Source: Steinernema hermaphroditum (taxonomy: Eukaryota > Nematoda > Chromadorea > Rhabditida > Steinernematidae). Taken from it: 64,000 nt of DNA. Positions within the stretch are counted from its first letter, which is position 1. The number at the start of each line of letters is the position of its first letter. Shown piece after piece: positions 1-9,632 of the stretch. The notes under the pieces were generated by a model. It was not told the DNA's origin. It ran no database searches and saw nothing but the letters and a program-made list of their open reading frames with translations. Location: contig CM059622.1 of the NCBI GenBank assembly GCA_030435675.1, forward strand, positions 4,278,001 through 4,342,000, given 5' to 3'. The translations under genes and the position numbers were made by a program.

Positions 1-640
1 TTGGTCTGCTTCATAACAACTTGGAAAGGATCGTGGAGAACTTTGCCGAGGTTCTCTTGGAACTTCTGCAGTTGCTCCTGACCAATGACGCGGGTGTTGC
101 CGAACCATTTTCGATTGGGCTCGACGCGAGCGACTGTTCCGGATTGCAGTCTTTCTTGGAAGGGGGCGGCTTTGAGGATCTTTCCCTTCTTGTCACTAGA
201 AAATGTACACCATGAAACCATACGTCGCACGAGATAAAACGACCGCTCCCATGACTAGATTTGTATGGGTGGAATGACAATTTAAACGTCTGACAATAAC
301 CTGCAGCTAGCACCACAATCATTTAAACAATTTTTTTTTGCATGGAGAGGTCGTACGTTCTTCATCACCACTTACCGGATAGCCTTAAAGTTCTTGTACA
401 TCAACAAACGGTTGATCGTCGCCTTAGAACGCATGTTGGCGCCGGTTCGTGGACGATCTAAATCACCGTTTGATTTGCAACGTCAAATCTGTAGCTACCT
501 GGATTCAACGAATGGTTTCCGGTCTTTATCTTCTGCCGGTTGTTGCTAGCGGAAGTATTCCGCTTGCATTTGTTAATTTCGGGCTTCTTTCCATCGCGGC
601 CCGGTCGATTGTGCTTCAGCGAAGAGCGCTTCTTCGCCAT
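1..640 (-). CDS. GNL2: Nucleolar GTP-binding protein 2 (GNL2/NOG2), N-terminal part, cut by window edge
   Basis: Minus-strand exons read 640-499, 457-376 and 195 to beyond base 1, with introns of 41 nt (498-458) and 180 nt (375-196). The start MAKKRSSLKHNRPGRDGKK is lysine/arginine rich. After splicing the protein carries NPDRPRTGANMRSKATINR and then SGTVARVEPNRKWFGNTRVI, which are hallmarks of the NOG2/GNL2 N-terminal domain; the GTPase domain lies outside the window. The family acts in the nucleolus in late maturation of the 60S ribosomal subunit. The ATG at 640 is chosen because a CTTTAG acceptor sits about 10 nt upstream (651-656 on the plus strand) and the first residues are typical. The gene lies about 130 nt downstream of the BLOC1S5-like gene on the same strand, so it is probably the second gene of an operon. 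C. elegans naming would be ngp-1. Identification is secure; the 3' part is not visible. Confidence 0.93.
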
Positions 641-650
641 TTTTACCCTT

Positions 651-656
651 CTAAAG
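651..656 (-). promoter_or_regulatory. Predicted trans-splice acceptor of GNL2
   Basis: Read on the minus strand the site is CCTTTAG, ending about 10 nt before the GNL2 ATG. An AATAAA for the upstream gene (755-750) lies about 100 nt before it, which is the usual spacing of a nematode SL2-type intercistronic region. This is inferred from spacing and motif only. Confidence 0.6.
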
Positions 657-749
657 GTGAATCACATTAGATAAGTCACATTACATAGAGCATTCGATAT
701 TGGAAAGCGCAAAACTCGAAATAACTATAACACGATGAAAGTTCATAAG

Positions 750-755
750 TTTATT
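750..755 (-). terminator. AATAAA poly(A) signal of the BLOC1S5-like gene
   Basis: AATAAA on the minus strand, about 15-20 nt past the TGA at 772-770. It precedes the GNL2 acceptor by about 100 nt, fitting coupled 3'-end formation and trans-splicing. Confidence 0.6.
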
Positions 756-769
756 TACACAGCACGCAT

Positions 770-1309
770 TCAGAGATCTAAAGATTCGCGGCTTTCTGGC
801 GCTTCTTCGAGCACTTCAAGAGGTTTCACCTCCGTGACGCGTTCTGAGGACATTTTCGCGAGCTCATGATCCACGATCCGAACAATGTCGCTCTGATTCA
901 AGTGGATGTTCTTAATGTAATCGTCGTACTCCTAAATTCAGTTGAAGAGAGCGAACAACGCAGCGCCGTTACGTCAGAAATCCGCGGTTTCGCATAATCC
1001 AAGATGCGCTTGGTGGTCTTATTCACCTCGGCGACCAATTCGCCGATTTTCCAGTTGTCCTTGAGCAGCGCTTCCACTGGAGTTTCGACGGCTTCATAGA
1101 GCTGCAAGCGCGAATTTCGAAAGAAAAGTGTCAAGCGATAATTTACGCACAGTGTGGCTAGAGCGGATGATGCCGTCGAACTCCTTGTGGCGATCGTTGC
1201 GTTCGAAATTATTCAGAAAAGCTTCGATTTCGGGTTTGAGAATCTTCGAGTGATCGAAGATGTTCTGAGAAAGCAACTCGATGTCGTGAATAACGGAAGG
1301 AATCGACAT
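770..1309 (-). CDS. BLOC-1 complex subunit 5 (Muted)-like small helical protein
   Basis: Three exons (1309-1151, 1101-973, 931-770) join in frame into 149 residues; introns are 49 and 41 nt with GTGCGT/GTAACG donors and TTGCAG/TTTAG acceptors. The product is highly charged and helical, with no signal peptide or membrane segment. The first half has the spacing of BLOC1S5: I-x-D...L...FDH..., then an acidic helix ending FLNNFERNDRHKEF, then a helix with LYEAVETPVEALL. BLOC-1 subunits form coiled-coil rods needed for lysosome-related organelle trafficking, in nematodes gut granules. Similarity was judged by eye against the remembered human protein, so the family call is moderate. I recall a C. 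elegans Muted homologue (mutd-1) but did not verify it. It heads a likely two-gene operon with GNL2. Confidence 0.55.
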
Positions 1310-2103
1310 CGCCGGGGGAAAATAGGGAGAAGAAGCAGATCAGCGCGGAGTGAAAACGAAAAACCTTGAAGGGCAGAACTACAGTAACCCTTCAGTTGTT
1401 GCTCAGGGAAGTGCATTTTCGTGACGTTGAGCTGGGGCACTTTTTGATGATATTTCGATGTCTTCTATGCCCGAATTCACTCATCGAACTCTGAAAAATC
1501 ATAAAGCATCGTAGCAGGTCCACAAGTGGGCTATAAAGGCACTAGGAGATCAGAGATTCTTGCAGTACTAATGTTGTCTAGGAGAGTTCGCACGTTCGCT
1601 CCCGTTGATTTGAGTTGGAATTTGTTGGCTGATGCGGATAGCTGCAGGCGATTTTCGTGCTTAAGTGCATTTCGCGGGTATCTGACGTGTTTTGTGTATT
1701 TTGAGCCTTTTTAGGAACAGTCATGGAGCATTCAACGTAAGTGTGCCTGCTTTACGAGGTATTCTGACAATATGTCAGTGCTGAATTTCTTCTGAAACAC
1801 ACATGTTCTGCACCGTTTTGTTCCGTTTCCTTTGATTGGTTGTTGGAAACGGAGCATTCCAGCCCATACACACCAGAATGTTAATTTTATGTGCTCCAAT
1901 GCTGTTTTATCACAGCAAGGATTACTGTAGATCTGATTTGAAGGAACAGCGCCGAATTGTGTTCTGCAACCAACTCGGTTGGTGTGCTTCTTGTGCTACT
2001 ACTGTGAATCGCTCTTACTGAATCAAACGCAGTCGATTTGCACGAGAAATGTGTGAATTTAGCAATTGTATTATGCTCATTCCTAATCGTCGCTGTCTTT
2101 TCA
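1310..2103. other. Intergenic divergent region, probable promoters
   Basis: About 0.8 kb between the start of the minus-strand BLOC1S5-like/GNL2 unit and the plus-strand Yos1 unit. The short open frames here overlap on both strands and show no family motif. The region probably holds the two divergent promoters, but no specific element is recognised. Confidence 0.4.
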
Positions 2104-2117
2104 GATAACATTCCGAA

Positions 2118-2860
2118 ATGTTGTCGTTCTACGGGCTTCTAGAGGCGAGTTTGCTGGTCGTCAACGGTCTTGCCATCATCAACAGGGAGCGTGTTCTTAA
2201 CAAGGTTCGAACTGACCCTTCTTTTCTCAAATACTACGAAGTTATGTTCCAGATCGTCAAGAACAACCAGTACAGTTCGTTCGACAGCAATCAACAGAAT
2301 TCGGTGAAGATGCAGCTCGTGAACCTAGTTACTGCTGTCCAAACCGTTATGCGAAGTGAGTTTGTTTCAAGTTTACTGTGCATTTGGACCTGGTCGAGTG
2401 ATTAACTGCTGACGGTCTAGACAATCGCAGAAGTCTTCTGATCTTTCGTCCCTTCCTGTACTGTCTTTTGGCTCCTGTCTGTCTCGTTTGCTGTCTGGCA
2501 GAAAGAGTTTCCTCTTTGTGGCTCATACTTCTTTGTGCGCGTTGCGGATGATCCTAGAATTCTGACCATGCAGTTTCCACAGCTTCTGTGTTGCCCATTT
2601 TGAAGTACTGCACTTTTGTTTTCCAAATGTTATCGTTAGACGTTTACGTCTACTTTACACTGATCCTATTACGTCCCTTGATGTAGATCATATATTTCAT
2701 ACATCTTTCTCGATATTTTCAGCTCAGATAGCCGCTTTTCCCATCAGTAGGGCCTTATAGTTCCATCGACCTTGATGATCCGTCACTAATGCGTTCCATT
2801 TCAGTTCCGCTGATCGCGATCAACATCTTTGTGATCCTCATCAAGCTCGTCCTGGGATAA
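2118..2860 (+). CDS. IER3IP1: Yos1/IER3IP1 family ER-Golgi membrane protein
   Basis: Exons 2118-2204, 2253-2355 and 2805-2860 join into 81 residues, matching the about 82 residues of IER3IP1/Yos1. The first intron is only 48 nt and stays open, so a naive reading would insert 16 extra codons; removing it restores the family spacing between INRERVLNK and the QLVNLVTAVQTVMR motif. Exon 3 gives RIPLIAINIFVILIKLVLG and stop. Two hydrophobic helices frame a short polar loop with the conserved N..ERVL and TVMR-IPL motifs. Yos1 works with the Yip1/Yif1 complex in ER-to-Golgi transport. An acceptor TTTTCAG ends about 13 nt before the ATG (2098-2104), a likely trans-splice site. The second intron is 449 nt. 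Confidence 0.93.
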
Positions 2861-2941
2861 GCGCCATCGCCGACTTTATAATTGAATTATATGTAACTTA
2901 TAACTAATGCATTGTCATGGGATAACGGGCTTAGCGGTTGC

Positions 2942-2947
2942 AATAAA
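2942..2947 (+). terminator. AATAAA poly(A) signal of the Yos1 gene
   Basis: AATAAA about 82 nt after the Yos1 stop and about 120 nt before the acceptor that precedes MAEA, again an operon-like arrangement. Confidence 0.55.
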
Positions 2948-3061
2948 CTTTCCCCGAAAGAGCAGAGCTCATCGGCCTGGGTGGGATGTTTATCGATCAG
3001 AGCGCGCGTCGCCTCGCCTCCACGCGTCGTCCTGGTCGCCGTTCCAATCGCCTCTTCTTCC

Positions 3062-3068
3062 CTTTCAG
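3062..3068 (+). promoter_or_regulatory. Predicted trans-splice acceptor of MAEA
   Basis: CTTTCAG, 27 nt before the MAEA ATG at 3096. The reading frame is also open upstream to 2907, but the upstream residues do not resemble the family and the acceptor argues for the ATG at 3096. Confidence 0.6.
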
Positions 3069-3095
3069 CATCGCTCGCTTCCGACGACGACGACG

Positions 3096-5320
3096 ATGGT
3101 GCTGAAGCCGGGAATGTTTCCCGTGCTGCCGATGGGCCCCCTCGGGCCGTTCAAGGACGACAGCCATATCCGCGCTGACAACGAACGCACAGCCAACGAG
3201 GTGAAGGCGCTGGAGTACTCGACGCTGAAGATCCCCTATGAGGTGTTCAACAAGCGCTTTCGCTCCTCACAGAAGGAGATCGACAAGCTCAACCACCGCT
3301 ACGCCACCCTCTACAACACGATCGACGCGAAATTACCCAAAAACAACGACCGAATCCCCGCATCCACCATTTCACACTATATTCCGGCGACCATCGAACG
3401 CCTCAGCGAGATCAGCAACAACCTAAGGACGTCCATTGATACTGAAATCGCCGTCGCCCAGGACATGGAGAAGCGTCTACAGTACTTCCAGGTAGAGTCT
3501 AAGCTGTGGGGGCTTTGAAAAACCCTGGAAGATTAGTCCCTTTAGTCTTTTGAGGGAAAAGGAAGGTTCTGCTAGTGTTAGACAATGTGAAAAGTCCTGA
3601 ATTTCATTTCATGCTATTAGGATACGGTTCTAGAATCAAAATCCAGAGGACTAACATATCAAATGGCCATAAAAACTTGAATCCCTTTCCTCTAGGAAGC
3701 CGAGAACGCAAAGATCCAGCCAGAAGTGGGCGCGTTCCGCAAAGAGCGAATAGACCGGATGATCATCGACCACCTCTACAGAACAGGCATGTTCGAGACG
3801 GCCAACATGCTCGCCGAGGCGTCCAGAATCGAGGAGATTTCGAACGATCGCATCTACCAGGAGATGAAGCGAGTGGAAGACGGCCTCAGGGCGCGGGACC
3901 TGGGACCTTGCCTTGACTGGATCTTCGACAATCGCTCGAAGCTAAGACGGATTCAGAGCGACTTCGAGGTGGAGGTGCGCAAGCAGGAGTGTATCGAGAT
4001 GATCCGCGAGGACCGGAGGATCGAGGCAATCAAGTGGGTGAGTCGTTTTGTGGAAATACGTTTGGTTGCACCTTGGTGTAGCCTTTCTGGTAACATAAAT
4101 CTCGTCTTAAATTCAATTTAGCTGCATCCAGTTGAGGCAAGGCCCTGCTCTGTTTTCAAAGAACGAATAGGTACCGTATACTTTTGCCTTTCTTCAGTTC
4201 TCCGAGTGCAAACGGACCCTGGTTTCCGATCCTTTTTATGACAGTAACCAAACTACAAACCCTAGGATCATGTGACTGCTCACTGCGCTCTGTGATAGGA
4301 GGACATGAATGACAGGAATGAGGATGACAGTTTTAGAAAAACCTAGCTGTACGGGACTAATCGCGTCTTTTTCAAGGATATCTATAGGATGTAAAACTTT
4401 TTGAAACAAGAATTGAAGGGATAAAAAATCGATTTGAACTCCATTGGCTGTTCTTTGAAGTGTGTGGATTGCAATATAATGCGATAAGATGTCATTACTG
4501 ATAAGATAGGGCAACATTCAGTTGGAAAGTCGATTAACCAGACGGAATGCCCTTGGGCCTTTCATCACTAGGATATTCAGAAATACATTTCTAATAGGAA
4601 AAGAACATTAGCTCATTCCTTGGATAACTATTTTAGAATGATTTCACGAGAGCCCACGAGAGTTCCTTGGATAAACCTTAGCATGACATCCCACTTTCAG
4701 ATCCGCAAATTCTTCAGCACTCTCGACAAGGAGCAATGGGACAAACGGGACATTCCACAACTGATGGGACTCGTCGTTGTCGGAAAGAACACAAACGTCA
4801 AGCACTACAAAAGACTCTATGGCCCGGAACGGTGGAACTATCTTATTGCGAAGTTCAGACAGGAAAGCGCCAAAGTGTTCCAGGTAGAGAAGAAGCTGTC
4901 CATCGTCCTACTATCATCTCTTTAGCTGAACAAGCAATCCACGTTCAGCACGTGCCTCCAAACGGGAATCGCCGCCCTAAAAACGCCCTGCTGTCAGAGG
5001 TCGAACGACTCGAAATGTAGATGTAGCGTCTGCCATCCGGATGTGTATGATTTGGCCGAAGGATTGCCGATCCGTCACAGTAGCCAGTCCCTGTAGGTTT
5101 TACAGACCTGTTACCATAGGCAATGTCTCTTTTAAGGCTGATCTGCTCTCACACCGGCGAGAAGATCGACGAAGACAACATCCCGATGATGCTGCCCAAC
5201 GGCTACGTCTACGGCCAAAACGCCATAAACGAGATGACTAACGAGAAGAACGAAGTCGTCTGTCCCCGAACCAAAGATACCTTCCAGAAACTGGACGTTC
5301 TGCGCGTCTTTGTCCTGTAA
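3096..5320 (+). CDS. MAEA: MAEA/GID9-type E3 ubiquitin ligase subunit of the CTLH complex
   Basis: Five exons: 3096-3491, 3696-4037, 4701-4883, 4926-5092, 5137-5320; 423 residues. The N-terminal region contains STLKIPYEVFNKRFRSSQK, the MAEA family signature. A LisH helix pair lies around residues 147-180 (RKERIDRMIIDHLYRTGMF), followed by CTLH (about 186-243) and a CRA-like segment. The C-terminus is the degenerate RING of this family: CSVCHPDVYDLAEGLPIRH, then MMLPNGYVYG and VVCPRTKDTF. CTLH complexes ubiquitinate metabolic enzymes and other targets; MAEA pairs with RMND5. The last acceptor is TTTTAAG rather than CAG/TAG; with donor GTAGGT it is the only junction found that keeps the RING in frame. 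From memory, human MAEA has HC where this protein has HS near residue 381. AATAAA follows at 5367-5372. Confidence 0.93.
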
Positions 5321-5366
5321 ATTCGAACTGTACATACATATCTATCTCAAAATGCACTTCTATCTC

Positions 5367-5372
5367 AATAAA
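5367..5372 (+). terminator. AATAAA poly(A) signal of MAEA
   Basis: AATAAA 47 nt after the MAEA stop codon. Confidence 0.7.
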
Positions 5373-5379
5373 GTGGCCT

Positions 5380-8300
5380 TCAGTGGAGTTAAACGTGAGA
5401 AATTTGATGGAGCAGCGTGAGTGGGAGTCGTGCGTGGAGCGGCAAAAAATGCACGGAACGGGTTTCAAAATTGTTGCGATGTGGCGCTAAAAATTAAGAG
5501 GCGGACGCGCAGATGAAATATCTAAATGCTACGGTGAAATTTTTCTGCCCTACTTGCTCCGATTGCATTCGGTTCACTGCTTCCCTCGTAATGAGTATAC
5601 GGTATTCGCTGTATTTAATTTTCTATAATCTCACATTTAAGCGCCAGATAGTTGGCTCTCGAAGTGTTACAGCGCTTGAAATTCCAGCGTATTGTATCAT
5701 GTGACCCGGATCGTTTCCGTGACGTGACAATGCACTTTAGAAGGGTCACTACGGAAGACCTTGAACTATCGATATTTTTTCTTTGGTTGCTTCCTGTTCG
5801 AACAAGTTTGTGTCGGACTGTTTCGGTGCATTTGGCCACACAGCGCTTAAGAAAACGTGCAAAGCAGAACAGCTCCACTTTTCAGATATTATATTCCACA
5901 CTATGTATATATAAAGTACGATCTAAACATTTGTAGGCAGAGATGCCAACTGAGTCGAAACCACATAAGCCGAGCTAAGCTCAACCGCCTTTTGCAACAT
6001 ATACTGAGGCAATTTGCGACTGTTAATGGGCAGTGGTGCGAAGAGAGCGCTGACGGGGCATGGGGTGACCAGGTGGCATCCGAGTTTTTTAGAATTGTAT
6101 CTCAGTTCCCTTGTAATTTGCGAAAAGCTTTCCATTTACTCTTTACTCAGTGGTACTACTCTTTACCACGCCAAATATTTTGTTTGATCTTTTGATCGAA
6201 CAAAATTTGATGTTTTTTTAAGCGTGGAGTGCGCTAGTGAAGTGAATGGATAATTATTCTCCTTTTATGGGTTATATGTAATTTTTATTTGCTTAGAAAT
6301 ATACGAGCATACAGTTATTTTGCTATATTCATATTCAGGCGATTTTGATTTTGGTAACGTCGATTGTTTGGCATATCCGATACGATTACTTTGGCAAAAA
6401 AAAAATCGTAAAAGATAAGCTGCATTCAGAATAAGAATTCGAGTGACCAAATGGTTTTTAAGCAAGTTTAACTCGAATAAATATGATACTCGACGTCCCA
6501 AAGTACTGCACACCTTCACATACGTTGGCAGTCAAGGTACAAAAGTTGTAGTAACAGACCTTCTGTAGAGCGCAAGCGATCGGAAACGCAACTCTCAACT
6601 CTCGGTCTACAGTACTGTATCCTGTATCCATAAATGAGGCTAAAATAGATGTGAATAGTGGAGACTGGAGAAACGTAACCACAAGGAAGTGATGAAGTGA
6701 AAAATCGCTTAAAACAGAGAACAGTGTGCCACTAATGTGCCACTAAACAACACACAAATCACGATCGTTTCGTGCAAAGTGTAAAATTGAAGACGTGAAA
6801 GAACAAGGACAACTGACTAGTGCAAGCAATTCGACCATCTTTTAGAAACGTTCCAACTCACCTTGTGTATGTATTTTGGTTTTGAATGTTGCGTGTATTT
6901 CATGAAACTCATAGCGAGTTTCACGAGTTTATTTCTCGTATCTAAGGCTTACGCCTTGCGAGACGTCATATATATGCACAAGAAACACATTGTCACTCCG
7001 TAGTCGCCGGTCTTCTTCTGGCTTCGGCACATCAGAGTAGAACACGGCGATCCCATCAGTGTGCGCGGGGACCAGAGATGCGAAGAGCTGATTCCGGTGA
7101 CGGTGGAGCACAGTGCATCTGTCTTCAACTCGGGTGGCGGCGCGGAGGTCGGTGTTGAAGAGCGTCTTCGGCAGTTTCCGCGGGAGACACGGGTGAAGAA
7201 GAACGGCATCCGGATGAAACGCGTCGGTGGAGCACAGCGGACAAACCGGGAACCATCAGGGCAGCTGGCTGCACGGACTTTCAGCGAAACTTCGATTTCT
7301 CTGGCGGTGCGGGTGGAGTCGGGCGGCAGTGACTAGCTTCTTGGCAAGACGGTGGAACTACGGCTACGGTAGCAGCTTGCGTCATGTCGGATAATTTAAT
7401 CAGTGGTTTATTATAATACAAATGCAAGGCTATCTTGCAAGGTACCAGTCTTTTTGGCTACTGTCAGTCTTTTTCTAGGTCAATGCGATTTTTAAACGTG
7501 ATTTTGCTGGCTCCGGCAAAGCGTCCAAAGCCCAAAGTTTGTTGTGCAAAGTGGACATTTTTTGGCGAAACATGTTCCTTGCCTACTGTTGCTTGCTTAC
7601 TTGATTACTGTTCCTGGTACAGAGTGAATCTAGGGCTGCCACAAGAGTCCCCAGATCAATCTTATTTATTTCAATCGTATTGTTTACTCTTAGCGTAAGT
7701 CGGCGTTAAGAACAGGCCCAACTACCGCCACGGTGTTTGGTCCCTTTGGATGGTAGTGTCATTGGTATATCATTTTTTTTTGTTTCTGCCATGACCTTGT
7801 TCCTTCAAATGAGTGCAGAAACGGTGGTGCAGGGACAGATTTTAGTGTGACTTCCCTGTTTGCGCACAGTGGGCAGAATAAGCATGTCATCAAAAAGCTG
7901 AGCTAAGCTGGACGAAATCAAGTATGTGGGTGCTAGCTTCTCACTCCTAGCATTCTCCGTTCCATTCTTGTTCGCGCTACAGCTAGTCTCACCTTAATGG
8001 ACTTAGTAAGGGTCCATATTTGCGATCCGTAGGGCATTGCTGGTAAGAGGCTCATGTCGATTAATCTTCTCGAAGTTTTACTATGGACAGAACGAAGTTC
8101 ACTGGCAATGGTCTCCTTTTAATATATCGGGAACGACGCTACATGCATTTGTCACTTGTGGGTGCACGCTGGCAAGCCAATCATTTCGTCCATGGCCGCG
8201 TCCCTTTAAGAATTGCAGCAAACAGCTTTCCATTTACCGTAACAGTTACCTACAGAGTAAATTCACTACTGTTCAGAAAAAAAAACTCTGTGTGATCGGA

Positions 8301-9145
8301 TCAGAACTACTAACTACTAAATCACTCTCCCTCTAAAGGCTTGATTTCATCCTCACCCCCACAATCACAGCACTTCACTTTTGTTGTGCCGTGTTATTTT
8401 CCGCGCTTACGCACAAATGTGAAAATAAAGGTTCCGGCGAAGGTCACCGCAATTTGTTTGATTTTACGCGCGCCTCGCTTCCGTCCCCCGCGTCTCTCTC
8501 CCCCAAAAAATGAAACTCTTTTTCTAATCTCCGAAACGGACAAAAAGCGGAGCGGCGCCAGCGATGGTTCCGTGATTAATTGATCAGATCTCTCTACTCT
8601 ACACTGCCTAAGGGATCAGACATCGTCTGTCTGTCTGCGAATGTGGGAGGTCCTCCCGCGCACCTCTGCCATCTCCGAAGTTGTGCACCCGTCCTAGATC
8701 GCACTCAAGAGCCGACAGCTTTATGCAAAGAACTTGCACTTGCAAAAAATGATTTATGGGTGTGAGGTGGTGATTAATGACGCGAGGGTGCAACCTGCGT
8801 GGGCAGCCAAACGTGGCGGAGTTCGCGAAAAAAAGAAGGTACGGTGCTCCGATTCGGGTGTAAAATGCGAACGCTGTCGCACCTTGTTGTTGCTTTTTCG
8901 GATACGGTAATGTGATCGGCAGTGCGGCGTGAAAGGGTGATTAGAAGCTCGGAGGATTTTATCACTGCGCTGGCTGGATAATTCCAACGTTTAGCAAATG
9001 GAGAGTGTTGTTTGATATTTGTCCATATCTGTCTTTATATGCTAAAGAACACATCTATTCTCTAACCATCCACAACGATCATATTATTCTGCTCTACTGC
9101 TGAATTCTGAACTTCTACTGCTTTTCCGCTCCAACTATATGTTAT
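5380..9145. other. Long non-genic stretch
   Basis: No gene can be supported in these 3.8 kb. Open frames are short, overlap on both strands and lack domain motifs. The only locally unusual part is 6929-7340, which is richer in GC and open in several frames on both strands; see the findings. Confidence 0.5.
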
Positions 9146-9149
9146 ACTT

Positions 9150-9632
9150 ACAAGGAGAGGTCCCAAACTGTCCGACACCGATTCGGCTGAAATTTGGCAG
9201 GAGATAGACGGTTGACCTGACAGGTTTCATCGGTGAATGGGGGGTTTAAGCTGTATTTCATTGTTGATTTTGTCCTCTGCAATCGCAAGGTCTCCTGGTA
9301 CGATGCCCTTGATGCCACAAAATATACGGTATTATTGTCAATGTACGTTGTTTTTTGAGCATTTCTCTATAGGTTTCGACATTTAGAGCCAAAATTAACA
9401 TTCCATATTAGCAAGCATGTCCTTGTAGCAAGAAAACCGGTTAAAAACGACAAAGACTGACTAGGTTACCATATCTTTTGTGACTTCAGGAGACCTTACA
9501 ATTGAAATGAAATATAGTTTGAACCGATTCACCGATGAAACCTATCAGCTTTTGCTACACGCTAGCACATCTATCTCCCTGCCAAGTTTCAGCCGAATCG
9601 GCGTGGAATAGTTTAAAACATCTCCTTATTAG
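9150..9632. repeat. MITE-like element with long imperfect inverted repeats
   Basis: The left arm (about 9153-9300) and the reverse complement of the right arm (about 9485-9630) align over roughly 140 bp. They share blocks such as GATTCGGCTGAAA, GGTTTCATCGGTGAAT, TATTTCATT and AAGGTCTCCTG. The 180-bp centre is AT-rich and non-coding. This is the structure of a foldback or miniature inverted-repeat transposable element. A partial relative lies at 53779-53900. Confidence 0.7.

Noticed and set aside
2907..3095. N-terminal extension of MAEA in the same frame
   Set aside because: Residues upstream of the ATG at 3096 do not resemble the family and a CTTTCAG acceptor at 3068 would remove them from the mRNA.
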